A DNA stretch of 64,000 bases from Bradyrhizobium barranii subsp. apii (GCF_011516635.5 NZ_CP096255.1:5826501-5890500); one strand, 5' to 3'. Counted from the stretch's first letter, positions 46,285-54,938 are shown. Notes: generated from the letters alone by a model not told the origin. Translations and numbers: made by a program.

Positions 46285-46599
46285 ATGGCCTGGAGCATCC
46301 TGTTCGTCGCCGGTCTTCTCGAGATCACCTGGGCGATCGGCCTGAAATACACCGAGGGCTTTACCAAGCTTGTTCCGTCCGTCATTACGCTCGTGGCGAT
46401 GGCCGGCAGCGTCATCCTGCTCGGTTTAGCCCTCAAATCGCTGCCCGTCGGAACCGCCTATGCGGTCTGGACCGGCATCGGCGCGGTCGGTACCGCCGCG
46501 CTTGGCATCATCCTGTTCGGCGAGCCGGCCACCGCGTTCCGTCTCGCCAGCATCGGGCTGATCGTCGCCGGCATCGCTGGGCTGAAATTCGTCACCTGA
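46285..46599 (+). CDS. gdx: Guanidinium exporter Gdx (SugE), SMR family
   Basis: ATG 46285 (MAWSILFVAGLLEITWAIG) follows GGAGGG and the riboswitch; earlier in-frame ATGs would translate the riboswitch itself. The 104-residue protein has four membrane helices. The SMR proton/substrate-coupling glutamate is E13 in GLLEITWAIGLKYTEG, and GTAYAVWTGIGAVGTA is typical of the Gdx rather than the Qac subtype. Gdx works as an antiparallel homodimer that exchanges protons for guanidinium. The last 8 bases overlap the convergent pit gene. Confidence 0.95.
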   Translation: MAWSILFVAGLLEITWAIGLKYTEGFTKLVPSVITLVAMAGSVILLGLALKSLPVGTAYAVWTGIGAVGTAALGIILFGEPATAFRLASIGLIVAGIAGLKFVT

Positions 46600-47599
46600 C
46601 GAAAATCTGGACCGCCCACCAGGTCAGCGCCGCGACAATGGCCGAGGCCGGGATCGTGATCACCCAGGCATAGACGATCGAGCTCGCGACGTTCCAGCGC
46701 ACCGCCGAGACGCGGCGGGCCGCGCCGACGCCGACGATCGCGCCGGTAATGGTGTGGGTGGTCGAGACGGGAACGCCGAGGAAGGTCGCCATGAACAGGG
46801 TCGCGGCGCCGCCGGTTTCGGCGCAAAAGCCCTGCATCGGCGTCAGCTTGGTGATGCGCAGGCCCATGGTGCGGACGATGCGCCAGCCGCCCATCAGCGT
46901 GCCCAGCGCCATCGCGGCCTGGCAGGACAGCACCACCCAGAACGGTACCGAGAATTCGCCGCCGAGATGGCCCTGCGAATACAGCAGCACCGCGATGATG
47001 CCCATGGTCTTCTGGGCGTCATTGCCGCCATGGCCGAGCGAATAGAGCGAGGCGGAGGCGAATTGCAGGATGCGGAAGGCGCGATCGACCGCGAACGGCG
47101 TCGAGCGCACCGAGAGCCAGGACACGATCGCGACCAGCATCATCGCGAGCAGGAAGCCGACCAGCGGCGACAGCACGATCGCCAGCACCGCCTTGGACAG
47201 GCCGCTCCACACCGCCGCCGAGATCCCCGCCTTGGCCATGCCGCCGCCGACGAGACCGCCGATCAGCGCATGCGAGGAGGAGGATGGGATGCCGAGCGCC
47301 CAGGTCACGAGATTCCAGACGATCGCGCCGACGAGCGCCGCGAAGATCACCTGGGCGTCGACCACCGCGGGATCGATGATGCCGGTGCCGATGGTCTGGG
47401 CAACATGCAGCCCGAACACCATGAAGGCGATGAAATTGAAGAACGCGGCCCAGAGCACCGCGAATTGCGGCCGCAGCACGCGGGTGGACACGATGGTCGC
47501 GATCGAATTGGCGGCGTCGTGCAGGCCGTTCAGGAAGTCGAACAGCAGCGCGACGGCGATCAAGCCGACGAGGACAGGAAGTCCGAGCGCAGCATCCAC
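46592..47599 (-). CDS. pit: Low-affinity inorganic phosphate transporter Pit
   Basis: A GTG start gives 335 residues, shorter than E. coli PitA (about 500) but normal for rhizobial Pit. The Pit duplicated signature is visible: LLFDFLNGLHDAANSIATIV at the N-terminus and SLGHGGNDAQKTMGI in the second half, with about ten membrane helices. It carries metal-phosphate into the cell with protons. It starts 15 bases after the DUF47 gene stop, so both are one operon, like the orfA-pit operon of Sinorhizobium meliloti. Confidence 0.94.
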   Translation of the reverse strand: MDAALGLPVLVGLIAVALLFDFLNGLHDAANSIATIVSTRVLRPQFAVLWAAFFNFIAFMVFGLHVAQTIGTGIIDPAVVDAQVIFAALVGAIVWNLVTWALGIPSSSSHALIGGLVGGGMAKAGISAAVWSGLSKAVLAIVLSPLVGFLLAMMLVAIVSWLSVRSTPFAVDRAFRILQFASASLYSLGHGGNDAQKTMGIIAVLLYSQGHLGGEFSVPFWVVLSCQAAMALGTLMGGWRIVRTMGLRITKLTPMQGFCAETGGAATLFMATFLGVPVSTTHTITGAIVGVGAARRVSAVRWNVASSIVYAWVITIPASAIVAALTWWAVQIFVR

Positions 47600-47614
47600 G
47601 GCGCGACCCCTGCC

Positions 47615-48259
47615 CTAAACTTGCTCGATGACGATGCTGTTGATCTCGTTCGCGACGTCGTCGAAACGGTCGGCCACCTTTTCGAGATGGTCGTAGATCT
47701 CGACGCCGACGATGAAATCCATCGCGCTGCCATCACGGTGCTTGAGAAACAGCTCCTTCAGCCCGATGTCATGGAGATCGTCGACCCGGCCCTCCAGCTT
47801 GCCCAGCTCCTCCGTGATCGCGGTCAGCATCGCGACATTCGGGCCGATCGACTGCATCAGCGGCAACGCGCGCCCCACGAGATTGGCGCATTCGATCAGC
47901 AGCCCGCCAATCTCCCGCATCGGCGGCTCGAAGGTGCGGACCTCGAACAGCATCACGGCCTTGGCCGTCTGCTGCATCTGGTCGATGGCGTCGTCCATCG
48001 AGGTGATCAGGTTCTTGATGTCGCCGCGGTCGAAGGGGGTGATGAAGGTGCGGCGCACCGCCGTCAGCACCTCACGGGTGATGTTGTCGGCGTCGTTCTC
48101 GAACTGGTTGACACGCTGGCAGTAGACCGGCGTCTCCTCGCCCCCGTTGAGCATGCCCTGGAGTGCGATCGAGCCCTGGATCACGGTCTGTGCATGGCGG
48201 TCGAACAGGTCGAAGAACCGTTCTTCCTTGGGCAGGAAAGCGCGAAACCATCGCATCAT
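47615..48259 (-). CDS. DUF47 / PhoU-like protein of the pit operon
   Basis: A 214-residue soluble, helical protein of the DUF47 family (PhoU-like three-helix bundles): MRWFRAFLPKEERFFDLFDRH, ENDADNITREVL and FDRGDIKNLITSMDDAIDQ are typical. It is thought to regulate the adjacent Pit transporter. In S. meliloti the homologue orfA is co-transcribed with pit and repressed by PhoB under phosphate limitation. A PHO-box-like site lies about 40 bases upstream. Confidence 0.92.
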   Translation of the reverse strand: MMRWFRAFLPKEERFFDLFDRHAQTVIQGSIALQGMLNGGEETPVYCQRVNQFENDADNITREVLTAVRRTFITPFDRGDIKNLITSMDDAIDQMQQTAKAVMLFEVRTFEPPMREIGGLLIECANLVGRALPLMQSIGPNVAMLTAITEELGKLEGRVDDLHDIGLKELFLKHRDGSAMDFIVGVEIYDHLEKVADRFDDVANEINSIVIEQV

Positions 48260-48300
48260 GGGGATAGGCTACCGGTTGGAAATGGCCCGGCCCGAACGGA

Positions 48301-48318
48301 CCGTCATGAAACTGTCAT
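48301..48318. promoter_or_regulatory. PHO-box-like PhoB site upstream of DUF47-pit
   Basis: CCGTCAT-GAAA-CTGTCAT (48301-48318) has two 7-base direct repeats with a 4-base spacer. It matches the CTGTCAT-N4-CTGTCAT PHO box at 13 of 14 repeat positions. The box reads on the plus strand, opposite to the operon, which would suit repression better than activation. PhoB binding is inferred. Confidence 0.6.
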
Positions 48319-48380
48319 AGACCATTTCCACCCCGCGCGCGTGTCATCTCACGCCCGCGAAGCAGGATCATCCACCGGAT

Positions 48381-48407
48381 TATCGCGCCAATGAAATTGG
48401 CGCGATA
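48381..48407 (-). terminator. Hairpin after livM at the end of the liv operon
   Basis: Perfect 12-base arms TATCGCGCCAAT (48381-48392) and ATTGGCGCGATA (48396-48407) with loop GAA, 9 bases past the livM stop. There is no T-run on the minus strand. It probably marks the 3' end of the liv transcript before the phosphate operon. Confidence 0.6.
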
Positions 48408-48415
48408 TCAATGGC

Positions 48416-49384
48416 TTAGAGCGAGCGCCGGAAGTAATGAGCGATTTCGCCGATGACGCCGCGGCGGAAGGTGAGCACGCAGACCACGAAGATCGAGCCC
48501 TGGATCACCGTCACCCATTGGCCAAAACCCGCCAGATATTGCTGCATGGCGATGATCGCGAAGGCACCAACCACGGGGCCGAAGATGGTGCCGAGACCGC
48601 CAACCAGCGTCATCAGCACGACCTCGCCCGACATCGTCCAGTGCACGTCGGTGAGCGAGGCATTCTGCGCCACGAACACCTTCAGCGATCCGGCAAAGCC
48701 GGCCAGCGTGCCGGACAGGACGAAAGCCAGGAATTTATATTGGTCGGTCCGGTAGCCGAGCGAGATCGCGCGCGGCTCGTTCTCGCGGATCGACTTCAGC
48801 ACTTCACCGAACGGCGAGTTGATGATGCGGTAGATCAGCAGGAAGCCGGCGAGGAAGCCGGCCAACACGACGTAATAAAGCACCGTCGGCTTGGAGAGAT
48901 CGAGCAAGCCGAACATCCGCCCCTGCGGAATGCCCTGAATGCCGTCCTCACCATGGGTGAACGGCGCCTGGAGGTAGATGAAGTACAGGAGCTGCGACAG
49001 CGCCAGCGTGATCATCGAGAAATAGATGCCCTGGCGGCGGATCGAGATATAGCCGGTGATGAGCGACAGCCCGAACGCCGCGGCGATTCCGACGAGGATG
49101 CCGAGCTCCGGCGGCAGCGCCCACACTTTCAGCGCGTGCGCGCTGCAATAGCCGGCGGTGCCCATGAACATTGCGTGGCCGAACGACAACAGGCCGCCAT
49201 AGCCGATCAGCAGGTTGAAGGCGCAGGCGAGCAGCGCAAAGCACAGCGCCTGCATCACGAAGAACGGATAGACGCCCGTGAAAGGCACCGACGCCAGCAG
49301 CAGCGCCATCACCACGAACACGACCATCTCGTCACGCATCGCGCGCGGGGTTACCGGCAGCGTGTCGTCCGTCAAGGCTGTCAT
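48416..49384 (-). CDS. livM: Branched-chain amino-acid type ABC permease LivM
   Basis: A 322-residue permease with about ten membrane helices. FNLLIGYGGLLSFGHAMFMG and LGYRTDQYKFLAFVLSGTLAGFAG (shown as separate landmarks) are typical of LivM, and GGLGTIFGPVVGAF is the conserved turn near the end. It partners LivH, whose gene ends one base upstream. In rhizobia such HAAT transporters import branched-chain amino acids, urea or other amides; the substrate is not certain here. Confidence 0.93.
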   Translation of the reverse strand: MTALTDDTLPVTPRAMRDEMVVFVVMALLLASVPFTGVYPFFVMQALCFALLACAFNLLIGYGGLLSFGHAMFMGTAGYCSAHALKVWALPPELGILVGIAAAFGLSLITGYISIRRQGIYFSMITLALSQLLYFIYLQAPFTHGEDGIQGIPQGRMFGLLDLSKPTVLYYVVLAGFLAGFLLIYRIINSPFGEVLKSIRENEPRAISLGYRTDQYKFLAFVLSGTLAGFAGSLKVFVAQNASLTDVHWTMSGEVVLMTLVGGLGTIFGPVVGAFAIIAMQQYLAGFGQWVTVIQGSIFVVCVLTFRRGVIGEIAHYFRRSL

Positions 49385-49385
49385 A

Positions 49386-50249
49386 TCAGGCCGCCCTTCC
49401 CGTCAGTCCCGTTGGCTTCACCAAGAGCACCAGCACCATCAGCACGAACACGACGGTGTTGGAGGCCTCGGGGTAGAAATACTTGGTCAGGCCCTCGATC
49501 ACACCGAGCGCAAAGCCGGTGATGATGGAGCCCATGATCGATCCCATGCCGCCGATCACGACCACCGCGAACACGACGATGATGAGGTCGGCGCCCATCA
49601 ACGGCCGCACCTGGTTGATCGGCGCCGAGAGCACACCGGCGAGCGCGGCAAGGCCGACGCCGAGACCGTAGGTCAGCGTAATCATGCGCGGCACGTTGAT
49701 GCCGAAAGCGCGCACCAGCGTCGGATTCTCAGTGGCAGCGCGCAGGTTAGCACCGAGCCGCGTCTTCTCGATCAGGAACCAGGTGGCGATACACACCACC
49801 AGCGAGAAGATGACGACCCAGCCGCGATAGATTGGCAGGAACATGAAACCGAGATTCATGCCGCCCTTGAGCTGGTCCGGAATCGCATAAGGCAGACCGG
49901 AGGAGCCGAAATAGTTCTGGAACACGCCCTGCACGATCAGAGCGATGCCGAAGGTCAGGAGCAGACCGTAGAGGTGGTCGAGCCCCGTCAGCCATTGCAG
50001 CATGGTCCGTTCCAGGATCATGCCGAAGACGCCGACGATAACAGGCGCGATCAGCAGCGCCCACCAGTAGTTGATGCCGCCTAGGCTCAGCAGGAAATAG
50101 GCAACGAACGCGCCCATCATGTAGAGCGCGCCGTGGGCGAAATTGATGATGTTGAGCATGCCGAAGATCACGGCGAGCCCGAGACTGAGCAGCGCGTAGA
50201 ACGAGCCGTTGATCAATCCCACCAGTAGCTGAGCGTAAAGAGCCTGCAT
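49386..50249 (-). CDS. livH: Branched-chain amino-acid type ABC permease LivH
   Basis: A 287-residue permease with about eight membrane helices. LVGLINGSFYALLSLGLAVIFGMLN at the N-terminus (landmark, split by helices) and GGMGSIMGSIITGF near the coupling region mark LivH. It lies between the binding-protein gene and livM on the minus strand, one base from livM. A hairpin in the 72 bases upstream separates it from the binding-protein gene and may lower permease expression. Confidence 0.93.
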   Translation of the reverse strand: MQALYAQLLVGLINGSFYALLSLGLAVIFGMLNIINFAHGALYMMGAFVAYFLLSLGGINYWWALLIAPVIVGVFGMILERTMLQWLTGLDHLYGLLLTFGIALIVQGVFQNYFGSSGLPYAIPDQLKGGMNLGFMFLPIYRGWVVIFSLVVCIATWFLIEKTRLGANLRAATENPTLVRAFGINVPRMITLTYGLGVGLAALAGVLSAPINQVRPLMGADLIIVVFAVVVIGGMGSIMGSIITGFALGVIEGLTKYFYPEASNTVVFVLMVLVLLVKPTGLTGRAA

Positions 50250-50289
50250 CGATCCCGCACCCGGTCCCTTCGGCGTTGCCTGAGAGTCG

Positions 50290-50313
50290 CCCGCAGGCCT
50301 GACGGCCTGCGGG
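50290..50313 (-). terminator. Attenuating hairpin between the binding-protein gene and livH
   Basis: Perfect 10-base arms CCCGCAGGCC (50290-50299) and GGCCTGCGGG (50304-50313) with loop TGAC, just after the binding-protein stop on the minus strand and before livH. No T-run follows. Such hairpins often protect or partly terminate transcripts so that binding protein is made in excess of permease. Confidence 0.6.
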
Positions 50314-50321
50314 CGGTTATC

Positions 50322-51542
50322 TTACTTCTTCAAGAGCGCGCACTTGCTCTCGGACAGCGGCGTGAAAGCCTGGTCGCCCGGCACGGTGCCGACCAGCTTG
50401 TAGAAGTCCCACGGCCCCTTGGACTCCGAGGGCTTCTTCACCTCGAACAGGTAGGCGCTGTGGATGGTGCGGCCGTTCGGCTGGATCTCGCCCTTGCCGA
50501 ACAGGTCGTCCTCCGTCGGCAACGACTTCATCTTCTCGACGACCTTGACGCCGTCATGGGGATTGCCGCCGAGCGCTTCCAGCGTCTTGAGATAGTGACG
50601 CACGCCCGCATAGACGCCGGCCTGCACCATGGTGGGCGGCGCGTTGTTCTTCATCTTGTCGGAGAAGCGCTTGGAGAAGGCCCGGGTCTTGTCGTCCATG
50701 TCCCAATAGAACGTCTCGGTGAAGTTGAGGCCCTGCGCGGTCTCGAGGCCAATCGCCTTGACGTCGGTGAGGAACAGCAGCAGCGCAGCGAGCTTCTGTC
50801 CGCCCTTGACGATGCCGAACTCGGCCGCCTGCTTGATCGAGTTGGTGGTGTCGCCGCCGGCATTGGCAAGGCCGACGATCTTGGCCTTGGACGCCTGCGC
50901 CTGCAGCAGGAATGACGAGAAGTCGGGCGTGTTGAGTGGATGCTTGACGCCGCCGACGACCTTGCCGCCGTTGGCGGTGACCACGGCCGTGGTATCGCGC
51001 TCGAGCGCCGCACCGAAGGCGTAGTCCGCGGTCAGGAAGAACCAGCTGTCGCCACCGGCCTTCACCAGAGCCTGACCCGTGGTGTGGGCCAGCATGTAGG
51101 TGTCGTAGGTCCAGTGCACCGTATTGGGCGAGCACTGCGCGTTGGTGAGGTCCGAGGTCGCGGCGCCCGAGTTGATGTAGACGCCATTCTTTTCCTTGAT
51201 GACGTTGTTGACGGCGAGCGCCACGCCGGAGTTCGGCACGTCAACGATGATGTCGACCTTGTCGACGTCGAACCATTGCCGCGCGATCGCGGTGCCGATG
51301 TCGGGCTTGTTCTGGTGATCGCCGGAGATGATGTCGATCTTCCAGCCCTTCGCCGCAAGGCCGGAATCTTCGACGGCCATCTGGGCGGCGAGCGTCGAGC
51401 CGGGACCGCCGAGGTCGGCGTAGAGGCCGGACTGATCGGACAGCGCGCCGATCTTGACGGTCTTGTCCTGCGCAAAGGCTACGCCAGCCGTGGTGACGGC
51501 CAACGCCGTGCCGAGCAGAAACGACGCAATCGACTTTTTCAT
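50322..51542 (-). CDS. Branched-chain amino-acid type ABC substrate-binding protein
   Basis: A 406-residue LivK-type periplasmic protein with a signal peptide (ending GVAFAQD). KTVKIGALSDQSGLYADLGG and SGDHQNKPDIGTAIARQWFD (landmarks) match the orphan paralogue at 35877. It sits inside the liv operon, so it is the dedicated binding protein of this transporter. The ligand cannot be read. A good ribosome-binding site GGGAAG precedes ATG 51542. Confidence 0.93.
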   Translation of the reverse strand: MKKSIASFLLGTALAVTTAGVAFAQDKTVKIGALSDQSGLYADLGGPGSTLAAQMAVEDSGLAAKGWKIDIISGDHQNKPDIGTAIARQWFDVDKVDIIVDVPNSGVALAVNNVIKEKNGVYINSGAATSDLTNAQCSPNTVHWTYDTYMLAHTTGQALVKAGGDSWFFLTADYAFGAALERDTTAVVTANGGKVVGGVKHPLNTPDFSSFLLQAQASKAKIVGLANAGGDTTNSIKQAAEFGIVKGGQKLAALLLFLTDVKAIGLETAQGLNFTETFYWDMDDKTRAFSKRFSDKMKNNAPPTMVQAGVYAGVRHYLKTLEALGGNPHDGVKVVEKMKSLPTEDDLFGKGEIQPNGRTIHSAYLFEVKKPSESKGPWDFYKLVGTVPGDQAFTPLSESKCALLKK

Positions 51543-51590
51543 GCTACTTCCCTCGTGAATTTTCTCGTGGCCGTTTGACGCTTGGCCGTC

Positions 51591-52337
51591 TTAGACGCCT
51601 AGATAGGTGTGGAGCTTGTCCATGTTGGCGGCAAGCTCCGAATTGGAAAATCCGTCAATGATCTTGCCGTGCTCGACCACGTAATAGCGGTCGGCGACTG
51701 TGGATGCGAACCGGAAGTTCTGCTCGACCAGGAGGATGGTAAAACCCTCCTTCTTGAGCCGTGCAATGGTGTGGCCGATCTGCTGGATAATGACAGGCGC
51801 AAGACCTTCGGTCGGCTCGTCCAGCATCAGGAAGCTCGCGCCGGTGCGCAGGATGCGCGCGATCGCGAGCATCTGCTGCTCACCGCCGGAGAGCTTGGTG
51901 CCCTGGCTGTTGAGACGTTCCTTCAGATTCGGAAACAGATCGAAGATCTGCTCGAGCGGCAATCCACCCGGGCGAACCACCGGCGGTAGCAGCAAATTCT
52001 CCCGCACATCGAGACTGGAGAAAATGCCGCGTTCCTCCGGGCAGAACGCGATGCCCATCCGCGCGATCTTGTCGGAGGTCGCGCGGATGATGTCCTGGTT
52101 GTTGAACTTCACCGAGCCGGTCCGCTTGCCGATGATGCCCATGATCGACTTCAGCGTGGTCGTCTTGCCGGCGCCGTTGCGGCCGAGCAGAGTAACCACC
52201 TCGCCCGCGTTCACGTCGAAATTGATCCCGTGCAGGATGTGGGACTCGCCGTACCATGCTTCCAGGTTGCGGACCTGGAGGATGTTGCCGCCGGTTGCGG
52301 CTTTTGCGGGAGCGTCCGCGGTTGCAGTCTCAGGCAT
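51591..52337 (-). CDS. livF: Branched-chain amino-acid type ABC ATPase LivF
   Basis: A 248-residue ATPase. Walker A is GRNGAGKTTTLKS, signature LSGGEQQMLAIARIL, Walker B FLMLDEPTEGLAP; VEQNFRFA is the H-loop region variant typical of LivF. Its ATG overlaps the livG stop by 8 bases, so the two ATPases are translationally coupled. They energise LivH-LivM. Confidence 0.94.
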   Translation of the reverse strand: MPETATADAPAKAATGGNILQVRNLEAWYGESHILHGINFDVNAGEVVTLLGRNGAGKTTTLKSIMGIIGKRTGSVKFNNQDIIRATSDKIARMGIAFCPEERGIFSSLDVRENLLLPPVVRPGGLPLEQIFDLFPNLKERLNSQGTKLSGGEQQMLAIARILRTGASFLMLDEPTEGLAPVIIQQIGHTIARLKKEGFTILLVEQNFRFASTVADRYYVVEHGKIIDGFSNSELAANMDKLHTYLGV

Positions 52338-53085
52338 GACCGGCTCCCAGATAGGCTTCCTTGACGCGCTCGTCCTTGGTGAGCTCGCTATAATGGCCTT
52401 GCGCCAGCACCTGCCCGCGCGTCAGCACGGTGATGATGTCGGAGAGATTGGCCACGACGCTCAGATTATGCTCGACCATCAGGATGGTGTACTTCGCGGA
52501 GATGCGCTTGATCAGCGCCGCGATCTTGTCGATGTCCTCGTGGCCCATGCCGGCCATCGGCTCGTCCAGCAACATCATCTCGGGGTCGAGCGCGAGCGTC
52601 GTTGCGATCTCGAGCGCGCGCTTGCGGCCGTAGGCCATCTCGACCGCGGGCGTATTGGCAAACTCGCTGAGGCCGACATCGTTCAACAGTTCACGCGCGC
52701 GATCGTTGAAGCGGTTGAGCACGGACTTGGAGCGCCAGAAATCGAAGGAACTGCCGTGCTGGCGCTGAAGCGCGACGCGGACGTTTTCCAGCGCGGTGAG
52801 ATGCGGAAATACCGCCGAGATCTGGAATGAACGGACCAGTCCCAGGCGCGCCACGTCGGCTGGCGCCATCGCCGTGATGTCCTGCCCCTTGTACAGAATT
52901 TTGCCGGCGGACGGTTTGAGGAACTTGGTCAAAAGATTGAAGCACGTCGTCTTGCCCGCCCCGTTCGGGCCGATCAACGCGTGAATGCTCCCACGGCGAA
53001 CCTTGAGCGCAACGTCGCGGACGGCGAAGAAGCCCGCGAACTCCTTGGTCAAGCCTTCCGTTTCGAGAATGAACTCATCGGCCAA
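52330..53085 (-). CDS. livG: Branched-chain amino-acid type ABC ATPase LivG
   Basis: TTG 53085 (MADEFILETEGLTKEF) is preferred because GGGGGAA lies 7-8 bases upstream; a TTG 24 bases earlier has none and there is no ATG in range. The 251-residue protein has Walker A GPNGAGKTTCFNLL, a LivG-type signature (AYGRKRALEIATTL) and Walker B MMLLDEPMAGMG. It is the first gene of the liv operon; the promoter should lie in 53086-53387. Confidence 0.92.
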   Translation of the reverse strand: MADEFILETEGLTKEFAGFFAVRDVALKVRRGSIHALIGPNGAGKTTCFNLLTKFLKPSAGKILYKGQDITAMAPADVARLGLVRSFQISAVFPHLTALENVRVALQRQHGSSFDFWRSKSVLNRFNDRARELLNDVGLSEFANTPAVEMAYGRKRALEIATTLALDPEMMLLDEPMAGMGHEDIDKIAALIKRISAKYTILMVEHNLSVVANLSDIITVLTRGQVLAQGHYSELTKDERVKEAYLGAGHA

Positions 53086-53387
53086 ACAGATTTCCCCCTG
53101 CCCGCACAATACGCGTGGCTGTCCTTAGTTACTTCGGCTTTCCGGGGGCCTTGGAGCCTGTCCCGGAACGTCGCCTCCGGGCGCGGAATATGCCGGAGGT
53201 GACGGGGGTTAGGCAAGGCGGAAAGCTGAGCAGATCAGGTCTCCGGCCGGGAGGCTTATGCTCCCTTAGTCGGACGCGTTTTGATGTCGCCTGCCCGGCC
53301 TCCCGGTTCGCAAGGCACCGGTCATCAAGCCGTCGTTAACGGTCTTTCATCCCGCGCGCCAGCCTTCATAGAAAATTTTCCCGCCGC
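53086..53387. other. Divergent intergenic region before livG and the PAS pseudogene
   Basis: These 302 bases must hold the promoters of the liv operon (minus strand) and of the PAS gene (plus strand). CCGGCCGGGAGG (53246-53257) recurs inverted as CCTCCCGG (53301-53308). I see no convincing -35/-10 pair and no gene. Confidence 0.35.
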
Positions 53388-54069
53388 ATGGATCATGCGC
53401 GGGTTTTATGCGTCGGGAATATTGTCTTGGATTTTGCAAGCGCGGCTCCTTCTGTCGTCAAGTCGATCAGGCAGCGTGATCTCCTGAACACGTGGCTGCG
53501 ACTTTATGCGCGCGGGCAGATGGTGCCGGCGATCTGGGAGTATCAGCCCGCGCGGCTCGAGGAAGAGCTGTCCGATCTCATCTATTATACCGTCGACATC
53601 TCGGCGCCGACGCCGCGCCTCATCATCCAGAGCGAAGGCACGCGCATCTCGCGCGCCTATGGACATACCGGCAAGGGCGTTCTGCTCGACGACTATATCG
53701 GGCCGCGCCTCGCACCCTTCGTGATGCCGATCATATTATGAATGCGTGGCGCGCGGGCTTCCGGTCTACAGCGTGGCCGACGTCGACGACGTCTACGGCC
53801 GCGTGGTTGCCTATGAACGGCTGCTGCTGCCGTTCCAGACCGACGGCAAGGTCTGCCACGTCATCGCCTCGCTCAAGACATTCTGCGAGGATGGCGGCTT
53901 CGAGATCAAGAATCTGATGCGCGGAAATGACGCGCTGCCGCGCCCGAAACTGCGCACGGTGATCGACCGCGATCTCTTCCATCGCGCTCCCGGCCGGATC
54001 GCTGCCGCCGACCTCGTCGAGTTCGCCGATCAGCCCGGCGTCACCACCGAGATCGTCGAGCTGAATTAG
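53388..54069 (+). pseudogene. PAS-domain (PAS_5-like) protein gene interrupted by a one-base frameshift
   Basis: Two consecutive frames join into one protein of about 226 residues if one base near 53733 is removed. The first frame ends FVMPIIL-stop at 53739-53741; deleting the A at 53733 gives FVMPIYYECVARGLPVYSV, continuing in frame to the stop at 54067-54069. The N-terminal part (SIRQRDLLNTWLRLYARG ... PAIWEYQPARLEEEL) and the second part (ERLLLPFQTDGKVCHVIASL) resemble single PAS-domain proteins of Rhizobiales. Function unknown, perhaps sensory. The break is either a real inactivation or a sequencing error. Confidence 0.8.
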
Positions 54070-54108
54070 GGGGCAGCGCGATTTGGCGCCGACCTACTTG
54101 GCCTTGAC

Positions 54109-54462
54109 CTACTTGGCCTTGACTTCCTTGGCATAGATATCCGGCTTGAAGCCGACCAGAAGCTTGCCGCCGACTTCGAGCACCGGCCGCTTGATCATCG
54201 ATGGTTGCGCTAGCATCAGCGCCAGCGCCTTCTTCTCGGTGAGGCCTTCCTTGTCGGAATCCGGCAGCTTCTTGAAGGTCGTGCCAACGCGATTGAGCAG
54301 CGTCTCCCAGCCAGCCTTGTCGCTCCACTGCTTGAGCTTGTCCTTCTCGACGCCCGCCGCCTTGTAGTCGTGGAACTCGTAGGCGACGCCATGGGTGTCG
54401 AGCCAGGCGCGCGCCTTCTTCATGGTGTCGCAGTTCTTGATGCCGTAGATGATGTTGGGCAA
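54109..54462 (-). CDS. ArsC/Spx family thioredoxin-fold protein
   Basis: TTG 54462 gives the family-typical start MPNIIYGIKNCDTMKKARAW and 117 residues; upstream extensions have no counterpart. The motif NCDTMKKA keeps the single N-terminal cysteine (C11) of the YffB/ArsC-like group, and SMIKRPVLE holds the conserved Arg-Pro. Members are arsenate reductases, Spx-type regulators or YffB-like proteins of unknown role; the missing ars genes favour the last. The stop codon lies in a 15-base tandem duplication. Confidence 0.82.
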   Translation of the reverse strand: MPNIIYGIKNCDTMKKARAWLDTHGVAYEFHDYKAAGVEKDKLKQWSDKAGWETLLNRVGTTFKKLPDSDKEGLTEKKALALMLAQPSMIKRPVLEVGGKLLVGFKPDIYAKEVKAK

Positions 54463-54566
54463 GACCTTCCTCGCGCATGCGTCGTTGGATGACGGCAGCG
54501 TTGTACGAAACTCCGGTTCGCGCGACAACATTGCGAACGAACCTCGCTCTCCGAACGGACACATCA

Positions 54567-54938
54567 ATGCACGCCACTCACGATCCCGCCGCGGCCGTGT
54601 CGCCAGCCATCGACTTCAACAGCTTCCTCGCGGTCGATATCCGCGTCGGCACCATCGTCGATGCAAAACCGTTCCCGGAGGCGCGCAAGCCGGCCTGGCG
54701 GCTGTGGATCGACTTCGGTCCCGCGATCGGCGTGCGCAAGAGCTCGGCCCAGATCACCGAAAATCATCCGCTCGAGACGCTGGTGGGGCAGCAGGTCGCG
54801 GCCGTCGTGAACTTCCCGCCGCGCCAGATCGGCCCGGTCGTCTCCGAGGTGTTGACGCTCGGCTTCCCCGATGCCGAGGGCAAGGTCGTGCTGGTGCAGC
54901 CGAGCAAGCCTGTGCCGAACGGCGGACGGCTGTTCTAG
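54567..54938 (+). CDS. csaA: tRNA-binding domain protein CsaA
   Basis: ATG 54567 (MHATHDPAAAVS) starts a 123-residue protein; the core begins at IDFNSFLAVDIRVGTI. This OB-fold tRNA-binding domain also includes KSSAQITENHPLETLVGQQV and VLTLGFPDAEGKVVL. CsaA has chaperone-like activity and suppresses secretion defects in Bacillus; it binds tRNA as a dimer. Length matches the family (about 110). It is divergent from the ArsC-like gene 104 bases away. Confidence 0.9.
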   Translation: MHATHDPAAAVSPAIDFNSFLAVDIRVGTIVDAKPFPEARKPAWRLWIDFGPAIGVRKSSAQITENHPLETLVGQQVAAVVNFPPRQIGPVVSEVLTLGFPDAEGKVVLVQPSKPVPNGGRLF

